From the NCBI GenBank assembly GCA_963816315.1, contig CAWFJZ010000032.1, forward strand, positions 124,001 to 188,000: a stretch of 64,000 bases of DNA. The letters are read 5' to 3'. Every line of letters begins with the position of its first letter. Positions within the stretch are counted from its first letter, which is position 1. Below are positions 13,465 through 22,039 of this stretch, one piece after another. Position numbers and translations under genes: made by a program. This stretch comes from CADEEN01 sp963816315 (GTDB lineage Bacteria > Pseudomonadota > Gammaproteobacteria > Burkholderiales > Burkholderiaceae_C). Under the pieces are notes generated by a model. That model was not told the origin of the DNA. It was given only the letters and a program-made list of their open reading frames with translations, and searched no databases.

Positions 13465-14025
13465 ATGAAGCGGAAGTTCTTGAAGTTTGCCGCAATGGCA
13501 ACACTCGTTGCTGTAGTGAGCGCTTGCGGTGGAAGCGATGACGATAACAATGACAACCCACCGGGCACGGTCGCTGAAGTCGCCACCAGCGCTGGCTTCA
13601 CGTCGCTGGTGGCTGCGGCCACCAAAGCCGAACTGGTGCCTACGTTGAGCGACCGCGCCGCCACGCTGACCGTGTTCGCGCCGACCGATGCAGCCTTCGC
13701 CGCGCTGGCGACGCAACTCGGCGACGCCGACACCGCTGCCATGGTGACGAGGCTGACGAAAGCGCAACTGACGACGATCCTCACCTACCACGTGCTCGCC
13801 ACCAAGGTGGCGTCCAGCGCCATTCCCTTCGGCACTCCGGTGACCACGGTCAATGGCGAGTCGATCACCATCACGGCCGGAACAGCGCCGGTGATCGCCA
13901 CGATTGCCGACACCACCTCGACGTCGGCCAAGATCACCGCGGTCGATGTGCCGGCGAGCAATGGCGTCATCCACGTCATCGACAAGGTGCTGATCCCGAC
14001 GGGCATCCTGCCGCCGCCGGGTTGA
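13465..14025 (+). CDS. Fasciclin (FAS1) domain lipoprotein, one domain
   Basis: The 186-residue protein starts MKRKFLKFAAMATLVAVVSAC, an export leader ending in a lipobox-like Cys, then an acidic linker. The FAS1 domain follows with its two conserved boxes: LTVFAPTDAAFAALATQLG (H1) and YHVLATKV with ASNGVIHVIDKVLIP (H2). FAS1 domains mediate adhesion or matrix interactions, probably at the outer membrane here. It is the first of three tandem paralogs that share the KRxFLK leader. The start at 13465 is preceded by GGAG. A terminator-like hairpin follows. Confidence 0.9.
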   Translation: MKRKFLKFAAMATLVAVVSACGGSDDDNNDNPPGTVAEVATSAGFTSLVAAATKAELVPTLSDRAATLTVFAPTDAAFAALATQLGDADTAAMVTRLTKAQLTTILTYHVLATKVASSAIPFGTPVTTVNGESITITAGTAPVIATIADTTSTSAKITAVDVPASNGVIHVIDKVLIPTGILPPPG

Positions 14026-14050
14026 GGCTGCACTGAAACAGCCGCTCGGG

Positions 14051-14083
14051 CCTCGCTCGCTGCGGGCGGGCGAGGTGTTTTTT
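14051..14083 (+). terminator. Terminator-like hairpin after first fasciclin gene
   Basis: CCTCGC at 14051-14056 pairs with GCGAGG at 14070-14075; a run of T starts at 14078. It suggests that the first two fasciclin genes are separately transcribed. Confidence 0.6.
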
Positions 14084-14151
14084 GTGTGCGGGTGTTGCGT
14101 ACGCGGGGCAACAAGGCGCGTTGCCAGTCAGGCGATACTGTGCGCCTGTCG

Positions 14152-14192
14152 GCGGTCCTGACCGTGGCTGGGACGCCCCTGGTCAGGACCGC
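14152..14192 (+). promoter_or_regulatory. 12-bp perfect inverted repeat in the leader of the second fasciclin gene
   Basis: GCGGTCCTGACC at 14152-14163 is exactly repeated in inverse at 14181-14192, with a 17-nt spacer, ending 22 bp before the start codon. As RNA this would be a stable hairpin just upstream of the ribosome binding site; as DNA it could be a dimer operator. There is no T-tract after it, so termination is unlikely. Confidence 0.5.
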
Positions 14193-14214
14193 AATCCCAA
14201 TCTGGAGACCCGCA

Positions 14215-15198
14215 ATGAAACGCTCGTTTTTGAAGTTGGCCGCGGCGACGCTCGCCGGCGCCCTGATCAGCGCCTGCGGCGGCACCGACAGCGGCGACGA
14301 CCAGTCGCCCGGCACGATGGTCACCGTGGCCACGCGCGGCGGCTTCTCGGGCCTGGTGCTGGCGGCCACCAAGGCCGGCCTGGCAGACGAGCTCAGCGCT
14401 GCCAACAGCAATCTGACACTGCTGGCGCCGAGCAACGACGCCTTCGGCCTGCTGTCCAGCCAGCTCGGTTTTCGCAGCATCGCCGAGATGGTCGATGCCC
14501 TGCCGGCCGCGACGCTGCAAAGCATCCTGCTCTATCACGTGCTGCCGGGCCGCCTCACCGGCCCCGACCTGCTGGCGCTGGCCGGCGGCGCCAGCCTGAC
14601 CACCTCGCTGGTCCAGGGCACGACCACGCTGACGCTGCCGCTGGACAAGACCAACGGCCTGCGCGTCACCGACTCGATCGGCCGCGTCGGCATCATCGGC
14701 CTGACCGACGTGCCCAATGACAACGGCGTCTTCCACGTCGTCGATCGCGTGCTGCTGCCGCCGGGACTGTTGACCGTGCTGCAAACGGTGCAGAGCAATC
14801 CGGAGCGCTTCCAGGGTCTTGTCGGCAACGTCAATCCTGCGCTGACCACGGCGCTCAACGACCCCGCTGCGTCGTACACACTGTTCGCGCCGGTCAACGC
14901 CGCGTTCACGGCCGCGGCCACGGTGCTGCAGCCGCTCGCGCCCAACCAGATCGAGGCCGCGCTGCGCTATCACGTACTCGGCACGCGCGTGCTGTCGTCG
15001 CAGATCACGTTCGGCACGCCGCTGTCCACCTTGCTGGCCGGGCAGACGTTCACCATCAACGCCGGCAGCCCGCCGACGATCAGCGATACCACCACCACCG
15101 CCGCCCGCATCACCGGCGTTGACATCATTGCCAGCAACGGCGTCGTGCACATCATCGACAAGGTGCTGCTGCCGGTGCTGCCCGCAGCGACGCCCTGA
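14215..15198 (+). CDS. Fasciclin (FAS1) domain lipoprotein, two domains
   Basis: A 327-residue exported lipoprotein starting MKRSFLKLAAATLAGALISA followed by the lipidated Cys in SACGG. Domain 1 has LTLLAPSNDAFGLL, YHVLPGRLTG and GVFHVVDRVLLPPG; domain 2 has YTLFAPVNAAFTAAA, YHVLGTRVLSS and NGVVHIIDKVLLP. The leader matches the neighbouring paralogs. It likely acts at the cell surface in adhesion. The third paralog begins 30 bp downstream, so these two may be cotranscribed. Confidence 0.9.
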   Translation: MKRSFLKLAAATLAGALISACGGTDSGDDQSPGTMVTVATRGGFSGLVLAATKAGLADELSAANSNLTLLAPSNDAFGLLSSQLGFRSIAEMVDALPAATLQSILLYHVLPGRLTGPDLLALAGGASLTTSLVQGTTTLTLPLDKTNGLRVTDSIGRVGIIGLTDVPNDNGVFHVVDRVLLPPGLLTVLQTVQSNPERFQGLVGNVNPALTTALNDPAASYTLFAPVNAAFTAAATVLQPLAPNQIEAALRYHVLGTRVLSSQITFGTPLSTLLAGQTFTINAGSPPTISDTTTTAARITGVDIIASNGVVHIIDKVLLPVLPAATP

Positions 15199-15228
15199 GC
15201 GTCGAGGCACAACAGGACACCTCCCCAC

Positions 15229-16188
15229 GTGAAACGACTATTCCTCAAAGCTGCCGGCGTCGCCGCTGCAGGCGTATTGCTCAAGGCCTGCGGCGGCGGC
15301 GGCGGAGGCGGTGGCGGCAACAGCGGCGGAGGAGGGGGCACTTGCGGGGCCAGCGGTACCGACTCGCTGCTGCAACGGCTGCAGAACGATCGCTTCAGCG
15401 CCCTGCTGCAGGCCGTGAACAAGGCCGGCCTGGCCGGCACGCTCGACGACCGCAGTGCCAGCCTGACGTTTTTTGCGCCCGACAACGCCGCCTTCGATCG
15501 CCTGGGCAACCGCATCGGTGCGGGCGACCGCAACGGCTTGCTGGCAGCGCTGTCGGCGGGGCAATGGCGGGACATCATCAACTTCGCGTTGCTGCCGCAG
15601 CGTAGTTCGAGCTGCGAACTGACGCCGTCGTCGGGGGATCTGCGCCCGGACACCCTGTTCACGCAGCCCAACGGCGACGTGGCCAAGCTGATCTTCGTCC
15701 GCGAGAGAAGCGGCGACCCGTTGACCATCTGGGACGGGATCGGGCGTTATCTGATCAATTTCCAGGAGAGCGACCTGGGCGCCGTCAACGGCGTCATGCA
15801 TGTGCCGAGCGACGTGCTGCTGCCGCGCTACGTGCTGACGGTGTCGCAGATGCTGCGCGCGAGCATCGATTCGTTCTCGGACTTTGCCGCGTCGATCACT
15901 GCGGACGTGCCCGAGCTGAACAGCGGGGGCGCCTTCACCGTCTTTGCCTCATTCAACGGCACCTTCACCCCGCCGCTGAACAGAAACCAGAGACGCCACC
16001 AAGTGGTCTCGGGCATCACGCTGAAGTCCAACGATTTCGGCACCAACCCGAGGCTGACGCCGCTGGTTGGCGGAGTGCTGACGCTGAACGCCGGCTCGCC
16101 GTCCACCATCAACGGCAACGCCATCACCGACGTGGACTTCTTCGGCAGCAACGGTGTCATTCACGTCGTCCGTGGCGTCGTGCCGTAG
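15229..16188 (+). CDS. Fasciclin-like lipoprotein, two divergent domains
   Basis: A 319-residue protein starting at GTG with VKRLFLKAAGVAAAGVLLKAC, a lipobox-type leader, followed by a long glycine tract. FAS1 boxes are recognisable but drifted: SLTFFAPDNAAFDRLGNRIG and GAVNGVMHVPSDVLLPR in the first, FTVFASFNGTFTPPLNR and SNGVIHVVRGVVP in the second. The first domain holds an insertion with a lone Cys. It is the third member of the tandem family and the most divergent. Confidence 0.82.
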   Translation: MKRLFLKAAGVAAAGVLLKACGGGGGGGGGNSGGGGGTCGASGTDSLLQRLQNDRFSALLQAVNKAGLAGTLDDRSASLTFFAPDNAAFDRLGNRIGAGDRNGLLAALSAGQWRDIINFALLPQRSSSCELTPSSGDLRPDTLFTQPNGDVAKLIFVRERSGDPLTIWDGIGRYLINFQESDLGAVNGVMHVPSDVLLPRYVLTVSQMLRASIDSFSDFAASITADVPELNSGGAFTVFASFNGTFTPPLNRNQRRHQVVSGITLKSNDFGTNPRLTPLVGGVLTLNAGSPSTINGNAITDVDFFGSNGVIHVVRGVVP

Positions 16189-16215
16189 CTCAGTGCACGC
16201 GGGCCAACGCCGCCG

Positions 16216-17342
16216 TCATGCCGTGGCCCCTGTGCGCAGGCGCCGTTCGGCCAGCGTCGCCGTCACGATCACGCCGCCGCCGAGGCAGACCTCGCCGTCG
16301 TAGAGCACCGCGCTCTGGCCCGGCGTGACGGCCCACTGCGCGTCGTCGAAGGCCAGCGCAAAGCCGTCGCCGTGCAGCGCCAGCGAGCACGGCGCGTCGG
16401 CTTGGCGGTAGCGCGTCTTGGCGGCATAGCGGCCGGGAGCGGGCGGCGTTGCGGCCGTCCAGCTCGTATCGCCGGCCAGCAGCGCGCCGTATTGCAACGC
16501 GAGATGGTCGTGGCCCTGGACGACGACCAGCGCGTTGCGCGTCAGGTCCTTGCGTGCAACGAACCACGGCGCATGCGCGCCGTGCGCATCGCTCCTTCCC
16601 TTGACACCGCCGATGCCCAGGCCCTGGCGCTGGCCGAGCGTGTAGAACTACAGGCCGAGATGCTGGCCGAGTGCTGTCCGCGCTCGTCTTCGATCGGCCC
16701 GGGTTCGTGGCTCAGGTAGCGGTTCAAGAAGTCGCGGAACGGCCGCTCGCCGATGAAGCAGATGCCCGTCGAGTCCTTCTTCTGCGCGTTCGGCAGGCCG
16801 ATGTCGGCAGCGATGCGGCGCACCTCGGTTTTCTTCAGCTCGCCCACCGGGAACAGCGAGCGCGCGAGCTGCTGCTGGTTCAGGCGGTGCAGGAAGTAGC
16901 TCTGGTCTTTTGCCGGGTCGAGCCCCTTGAGCAAATCGAAGCGGCCGTCGCGCTCGCGCACGCGCGCGTAATGCCCGGTGGCGATCTTCGCCGCCCCCAA
17001 CCGCATCGCGTGATCGAGGAAGGCCTTGAACTTGATCTCGGCGTTGCACAGCACGTCGGGGTTCGGTGTGCGGCCGGCCTGGTACTCGCGCAGGAACTCG
17101 GCGAAGACGCGGTCCTTGTACTCGGCGGCGAAGTTGACGTGCTCGAGTTCGATGCCGATCACGTCGGCCACCGCGGCGGCATCGATGAAATCGATGTTCG
17201 ATGAGCAGTATTCGTCGCCGTCGTCATCTTCCCAGTTCTTCATGAACAGGCCGATGACATCGAAGCCTTGCTCCTTGAGCAGCCAGGCGCTGACCGCAGA
17301 GTCCACGCCGCCGGACAGGCCGACCACCACTCGCTGTTTCAT
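16216..17342 (-). CDS. mnmA: MnmA, tRNA-specific 2-thiouridylase (frameshift plus in-frame TAG as assembled)
   Basis: MnmA thiolates U34 of Lys, Glu and Gln tRNAs. Visible are the PP-loop VVGLSGGVDSAVSAWLLKEQ, the CNAEIKFKAF block with its catalytic-type Cys, ATGHYARV, DQSYFLHRLNQQQLA and STGICFIGER with the second active-site Cys. The frame is lost near 16670: after EDERGQ a missing base would restore LGQHLGL, then TAG, then FYTLGQRQGLGIGG and the C-terminus through QYGALLAGDTSWTA to RTGATA. The TAG at about 16646-16648 sits where homologs have an ordinary residue, so either one more base error or real decay is present. The start overlaps the NUDIX gene stop (ATGA), as in the nudJ-mnmA pair of other proteobacteria. 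Confidence 0.88.
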
Positions 17343-17830
17343 GCGCCGGATTGTCCGAGCGCAGGGAAGTCCGATGCGTCGGCCTGCAACAGCGCCAGGG
17401 GATAGCGCTTGCCGGCGCGGTGGTCGTCGATGCAGCGCATCAACAGCGCGCTGCGGTGGCGCGCGCTCTCGGCGGCAATCTCTTCCGGCGTGAGCCACAA
17501 CGTGCGCAGGATGGCTTCGTCGAGCGCGCGGCCCGGCAGCGGCTCGCCGACGCTGCCGGCAAAGGCAAAGCGCAGGTAGGTCACGCCGTCGTTGGTCGCC
17601 GACGGCGCCAGATGGATGCCTTGCAGATGCGTCGGTGTGAACACGCAGGCCGTTTCTTCGAGCACCTCGCGCACGACGGCTTGCAGCAGCGTCTCGCCGG
17701 GCTCCAGATGCCCGGCCGGGTTGTTGAGCTTCGAGCCCTCTTGCGCTCGTTCCTCGACCAGCAGGTACCGTCCCCCGCGTTCGACGACCGCGGCGACGGT
17801 CACGTGGGGACGCCACCGAGTCTCGATCAC
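17339..17830 (-). CDS. nudJ: NUDIX hydrolase, NudJ-like phosphatase
   Basis: The Nudix box is intact: GHLEPGETLLQAVVREVLEE (G-x5-E-x7-REVLEE), binding the divalent metal and diphosphate. The preceding strand RPHVTVAAVVERGGRYLLVE matches NudJ, which hydrolyses nucleoside di/triphosphates and HMP-pyrophosphate. Location directly upstream of mnmA with a 4-bp overlap is the NudJ arrangement known from Escherichia coli. The start is uncertain: GTG at 17830 gives MIETRWRPHVTV and about 163 residues; GTG 17836 or TTG 17854 would lengthen it slightly. It diverges from the glycosyltransferase gene. Confidence 0.82.
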   Translation of the reverse strand: MIETRWRPHVTVAAVVERGGRYLLVEERAQEGSKLNNPAGHLEPGETLLQAVVREVLEETACVFTPTHLQGIHLAPSATNDGVTYLRFAFAGSVGEPLPGRALDEAILRTLWLTPEEIAAESARHRSALLMRCIDDHRAGKRYPLALLQADASDFPALGQSGA

Positions 17831-17880
17831 AAGCACCCGAGCGGAAGAAGACAATTCACGCTGATATTCTAGGTAGTCCC

Positions 17881-19083
17881 ATGCTGACGATGTTCCATCC
17901 CAACGCGGCGCTGATCGAGGGCGACCACTTCGTCGTCGATCGGAAATTTCTGACGGGGATGCAGCATTACGTCAAAGGGATCAAGAGCCCATTGACCACC
18001 GTGCACCCGAAGTTGACCGCCACGGAGACGATCATGGACCGCGTCAGCGTCCCGTTGCGTTCGCTGCCGTACGCCGTGTCGGTGATCGAGGCGGACTGGC
18101 GATGGCAGCCGCTGCCGCACGAGGCGGCGCGCCTGAGCGAGCTGGTCGCAAACACGAAGCTGGCCTACTACGGGTTCTTCGACGTCAGTGCGCTGTGCAA
18201 GCAGCACGGCGTTGCAGAAGTGCTCATGCTCGAGTTCGACCTGCTGACGAACCTGCGCGTCAACACCGTCGAAGCCGTCGGCCCGCTGAGAAAACTGGTC
18301 GGCGGTGCGCGCACCGTGCGCGACTTCGTTTCGCTGATCCCGGCGATGCGGCGCGCGGCGAGCGTGCAATGCAACGGCTTTCCCGTGTACGCGGAGATGG
18401 CGCATTTCAATCCGCGGCGATTGCTCTACCTGGACTCCCGCATGTCGAGCGAGAGCATCATCGACGAGTCGGCGCTGAGGCAGCGCCTGGCGAGTCGCGA
18501 CCCGGGCAAGCTGCGGCTGCTCTTTTCGGGCCGCTACGCGGCCATGAAGGGCGCCGTGGACGTGGTCCGCGTCGGTCTGGCGGCGTTAGAGCAAGGCCTG
18601 GATATCGAACTGCACACCTACGGCCAGGGCCCGCAGGGCGACGAGATGCGATCGCTCGCCGCGGCTTCGCAGGGGCGGATCCAGGTGCACGACGCGGTCC
18701 CGTTTCCGACACTGGTGGAGTTGTCGCGAGGCTTCGACGTCTTCGTCTGCTGCCATGTGCAGAGCGATCCGTCCTGCACCTACCTGGAGTCGTTCGGCTC
18801 GGGGTTGCCGATCGTCGGCTACGCCAACCGCATGTGGCGCGGCCTCAGACGCGCAGCCAACCTGGGCGTCGAATCACCACTGCACCAGCCGGGGCCGGTG
18901 GTCGAGGCGCTGCGCATGTACCTGAGCCAACCGCAGCGCTTGCACGCCGATTCCCTGGCGGCGCGAAACTTCGCTCGCGAGCACAACTTCGAGGCGGAGT
19001 TCGGCAAGCGGATCGACGACCTGAATGCCGTGCTCGATCGATTGCATCCGCGCACGGCAAACCCGGCTCCGGCCAGAGGGTAG
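17881..19083 (+). CDS. Glycosyltransferase (GT-B fold, family 4-like)
   Basis: A 400-residue protein with a C-terminal GT-B half: LRLLFSGRYAAMKGAVDVVR (the nucleotide-sugar domain entry), LDIELHTYGQGP and DPSCTYLESFGSGLPIVGYA, where the Glu-containing ESFGSGLP resembles the E-x7-E donor-binding motif. The N-terminal half is less recognisable. No signal peptide or membrane segment is seen, so it is probably cytosolic and membrane-associated. The donor, acceptor and pathway cannot be read; neighbouring genes are unrelated to surface polysaccharide synthesis. It ends 2 bp before the convergent DUF805 gene. Confidence 0.7.
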   Translation: MLTMFHPNAALIEGDHFVVDRKFLTGMQHYVKGIKSPLTTVHPKLTATETIMDRVSVPLRSLPYAVSVIEADWRWQPLPHEAARLSELVANTKLAYYGFFDVSALCKQHGVAEVLMLEFDLLTNLRVNTVEAVGPLRKLVGGARTVRDFVSLIPAMRRAASVQCNGFPVYAEMAHFNPRRLLYLDSRMSSESIIDESALRQRLASRDPGKLRLLFSGRYAAMKGAVDVVRVGLAALEQGLDIELHTYGQGPQGDEMRSLAAASQGRIQVHDAVPFPTLVELSRGFDVFVCCHVQSDPSCTYLESFGSGLPIVGYANRMWRGLRRAANLGVESPLHQPGPVVEALRMYLSQPQRLHADSLAARNFAREHNFEAEFGKRIDDLNAVLDRLHPRTANPAPARG

Positions 19084-19085
19084 GT

Positions 19086-20438
19086 TCACTGCCTCTGCGC
19101 CCACTGGCCGTTGACGTTGACCACCTCGCACGGCGCGGTGTAAGCCGGCCGGCGCGTCTCGCAATCGAGCACCGCGTCGCGCGCGGCTTCGTTGGGCGAA
19201 CGCCGCGTCGCCGCCCAGCCCCAGCCGCCGCTGGGCGAGGTGGCGAATGCCTTGTGGCCCCTGGCCGACAGGTACGACTCGTTGAAGCCCACCTGCGCGT
19301 CGAAATTGGGCAGGCTGGCGGCGCGCGGGTCGGCCTGGAAGGTGATGGCGCCGTCGTCCTCGGCGGCGTCGTCGCCTTGGCGCTCGATGAACTTCATGAG
19401 CTGCGAGAAGGTCAGCACGAACAGCAGCAGCAGGCAGAACGCGGCGGCGCCGAAGCCCCACCAGCTCGACGGCGGCGGTTGTTCGCCGTAGTCGTTGTCG
19501 CCGTCGGTGCCCGGCGCGCACGACAGCACGACGGTGACGATGAAGTTCACCGTCGGCAACCACAGCAGCATGCTCCACCAGCCGGACTTGTCGCAGTCGT
19601 GGCAGCGCAGCACGGCCAGGCGCATGCCGAAGAGGGTCAGGGCCACGCCGGCGATGGCAAGCAGGGCAAAGCGCTCGAACGTCGGCCTGGTCAGCACCAT
19701 GATCACCGGGATGTAGAGCAGCGCCGTCAGCACGAGGTTGGCGGTGGCGTATTTCAGCCGGCCCATGCGGCCGTCGAAGGTCAGGCCGAAGACGCCGGCG
19801 CTGTCGGCAGCGGACGCAGCGACGCTGGCCCGCGCCGCGGGCCGGCGGCCCAGGCGCGCGTCGCGGGCTTCCTGCCGCGCCGCGCGCTCTTGCGCCAGCG
19901 CTTCATCGCGGTTGGCGAGTGCCATCTCGATGTTGGTCGAGCAGTTGCGGCACAGCAGGCGTTTGCTCTGGCGCTCGTTGCAGTTCGGGCAGGTGACTTC
20001 TTCCACCGCTTCGAGCGCCAGCGCTGCGCCCGAGGCGGTGGCGCGCGCCGCCGGGATCGGCGCCGGCGCCTGCGGTGGTATCACGGGTGATAGCGGCGCC
20101 GGCCGCGTCGGCCGCGGCGGCGTGCCCCAGGGCGGCGGCGGCGGCGCGTTCGATGCGGGCACCTCGGGCAGCTCCGGCAAGGGTGCGAAGCCCGTCGTCG
20201 GCGGCGCGTCGCTGGGCTCGAGGTGCACCTTGGCGCCCAGGCCGGCCAGCTTGTCCGCGTAGCGGCGCGCCAGCGCCGGCTCGACCGAGCGCTTGAGCAC
20301 GGTGCGCGAGCCGGTGAACAGTTGCGCCACGCGGGCTTCGTCGAGCTTGAGCGCCAGCGCGAGCTGACGCCGCACCTCGTCGGCCGCAAAGCCATCGAGC
20401 ACTTCGCCCCGAAACACCAGTTGTAGGTTCTCTGCCAT
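19086..20438 (-). CDS. DUF805 membrane protein with N-terminal domain and zinc ribbon
   Basis: A 450-residue protein with unusual order. Residues 1-75 (MAENLQLVFRGEVLDGFAAD, then RYADKLAGLGAKVHLEP) form a small alpha/beta domain. A Pro/Ala-rich linker follows, then a zinc ribbon with CPNC and CRNC pairs, a charged coiled-coil-like stretch, and the membrane DUF805 region (FDGRMGRLKYATANLVLTAL, RCHDCDKSGWWSMLLWLPT). One more hydrophobic segment and a periplasmic-looking tail with two cysteines end it. The start at 20438 was chosen because the initial domain begins there; the frame is open far upstream without homology. Function is unknown. Confidence 0.75.
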   Translation of the reverse strand: MAENLQLVFRGEVLDGFAADEVRRQLALALKLDEARVAQLFTGSRTVLKRSVEPALARRYADKLAGLGAKVHLEPSDAPPTTGFAPLPELPEVPASNAPPPPPWGTPPRPTRPAPLSPVIPPQAPAPIPAARATASGAALALEAVEEVTCPNCNERQSKRLLCRNCSTNIEMALANRDEALAQERAARQEARDARLGRRPAARASVAASAADSAGVFGLTFDGRMGRLKYATANLVLTALLYIPVIMVLTRPTFERFALLAIAGVALTLFGMRLAVLRCHDCDKSGWWSMLLWLPTVNFIVTVVLSCAPGTDGDNDYGEQPPPSSWWGFGAAAFCLLLLFVLTFSQLMKFIERQGDDAAEDDGAITFQADPRAASLPNFDAQVGFNESYLSARGHKAFATSPSGGWGWAATRRSPNEAARDAVLDCETRRPAYTAPCEVVNVNGQWAQRQ

Positions 20439-20600
20439 TTGCCGCCCTCCACAGCCCTTCGCTCGATGGGGCCGAATTATCCGGATCGAAACGGAGTCGC
20501 GCCACGCTTCGATCCCCCCGACAACGAGGTTAAGCTGCGGCCCTGTTTGAAGTGCCTGCGGCGCGCGGTGGCGCGCAGGACACAACGAGGAGGCTTCACC
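20439..20600. promoter_or_regulatory. Divergent promoter region between DUF805 gene and pnt operon
   Basis: A 162-bp gap that must hold promoters for both directions. GAGGAGG at about 20587-20593 is the pntAA ribosome binding site. No clear -10/-35 pair or palindrome was identified. Confidence 0.4.
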
Positions 20601-21716
20601 ATGCTGATCGGCGTACCGCTCGAGACGACGCCGGGCGAGACCCGTGTGGCCGTCACCCCGGAGACGGCAAAAAAACTCAAAGCCCAGGGCCACACCGTGC
20701 GCGTGCAGTCGCATGCCGGCGCCGCCGCCCATTTCACCGACGAGGCCTACACCGCCGCGGGCGCCGACATCACCGACCGTGCCGGCGCTTTCGGCGCCGA
20801 CCTGGTGCTGAAAGTGCGCAGCCCGTCGCTCGACGAGTTGCCGCGCATGAAGACCAGCGCGGTGCTGGTGGGCATGCTGAACCCGTTCGACAAGGACAAC
20901 CTCAACCGCCTGGCCGGTGCCGGCGTGACCGCGTTCGCGCTCGAAGCCGCGCCGCGGACGACACGCGCGCAGAGCATGGACGTGCTGTCGAGCCAGGCCA
21001 ACATCGCCGGCTACAAGGCGGTGATGATCGGCGCCAGCCAGTACCAGCGGCTGATGCCGATGCTGATGACGGCGGCCGGCACGATCAAGGCCGGACGTGT
21101 GGTCATCCTCGGCGTCGGTGTCGCCGGCTTGCAGGCGATCGCAACGGCCAAGCGCCTCGGTGCGGTGATCGAAGCCTCGGACGTGCGGCCGTCGGTGAAG
21201 GAGCAAGTGGAGTCGCTCGGCGGCAAGTTCATCGACGTGCCGTATGAAACCGCGGAAGAGAAAGAAGCGGCCGAGGGCGTCGGCGGTTATGCCAAGCCGA
21301 TGCCGCCGTCGTGGCTCGAACGGCAGAAGGTCGAAGTCGCCAAGCGCGTGGCGCAGGCCGACATCGTCATCTCGACGGCGCTGATCCCCGGGCGCGCCGC
21401 GCCGACGCTGATCACCGAAGCGATGGTGCAGTCGATGAAGCCGGGCTCGGTGATCGTGGACATGGCCGCACCCGCCGGCGGCAACTGCCCGCTCACCGAA
21501 GCCGGCAAGACCGTCGTCAAGCATGGCGTGACCATCGTCGGCGAAACCAACATCCCGGCGCTGGTGGCCACCGACAGCAGCGCGCTCTATGCGCGCAACC
21601 TGCTCGACTTCCTGAAGCTGATCCTCACGAAGGAAGCCGCGCTGGCGATTCCCACCGACGACGACATCGTCACTGCGTGCATGGTCACGCAGGGCGGCAA
21701 AGTATTGAGGAGCTGA
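20601..21716 (+). CDS. pntAA: NAD(P) transhydrogenase subunit alpha part 1 (NAD(H)-binding domain)
   Basis: The soluble domain I of proton-translocating transhydrogenase, which transfers hydride between NADH and NADP+ using the proton gradient. The 371 residues contain MLIGVPLETTPGETRVAVTP, QAMDVLSSQANIAGYKAV-like sequence, the Rossmann segment VVILGVGVAGLQAIATAKRL and MKPGSVIVDMAAPAGGNCPL. The split into separate alpha-1 and alpha-2 genes is the form common in Alpha- and Betaproteobacteria. It starts at 20601 behind GAGGAGG. It forms an operon with pntAB and pntB. Confidence 0.96.
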   Translation: MLIGVPLETTPGETRVAVTPETAKKLKAQGHTVRVQSHAGAAAHFTDEAYTAAGADITDRAGAFGADLVLKVRSPSLDELPRMKTSAVLVGMLNPFDKDNLNRLAGAGVTAFALEAAPRTTRAQSMDVLSSQANIAGYKAVMIGASQYQRLMPMLMTAAGTIKAGRVVILGVGVAGLQAIATAKRLGAVIEASDVRPSVKEQVESLGGKFIDVPYETAEEKEAAEGVGGYAKPMPPSWLERQKVEVAKRVAQADIVISTALIPGRAAPTLITEAMVQSMKPGSVIVDMAAPAGGNCPLTEAGKTVVKHGVTIVGETNIPALVATDSSALYARNLLDFLKLILTKEAALAIPTDDDIVTACMVTQGGKVLRS

Positions 21717-21721
21717 ACACC

Positions 21722-22039
21722 ATGGACGCCGTCTCCCCCACCGTCTTCAACCTCATCATCTTCGTGCTGGCGATCTACGTCGGCTACCACGTCGTCTGGA
21801 CGGTGACGCCGGCCTTGCACACGCCGCTGATGGCGGTGACCAACGCGCTGTCGGCGGTGGTGATCGTCGGCGCGATGCTGGCTGCGGCGCTGACCGAGAC
21901 CTGGCTCGGCAAAAGCATGGGCATCCTCGCCGTGGCGCTGGCGGCGGTGAACATCTTCGGCGGCTTCCTCGTCACGCGGCGCATGCTCGAGATGTTCAAG
22001 AAGAAAGAGAAGAAGACGGGCGCGGAGATCAAGAAATGA
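21722..22039 (+). CDS. pntAB: NAD(P) transhydrogenase subunit alpha part 2 (membrane)
   Basis: A 105-residue membrane subunit carrying the N-terminal part of domain II. Several helices are visible, with the conserved patch GYHVVWTVTPALHTPLMAVTNA and AVNIFGGFLVTRRMLEMF, followed by a lysine-rich cytoplasmic tail. It starts 5 bp after pntAA and overlaps pntB by 4 bp (ATGA at 22036-22039), indicating coupled synthesis of the complex. Confidence 0.96.
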   Translation: MDAVSPTVFNLIIFVLAIYVGYHVVWTVTPALHTPLMAVTNALSAVVIVGAMLAAALTETWLGKSMGILAVALAAVNIFGGFLVTRRMLEMFKKKEKKTGAEIKK

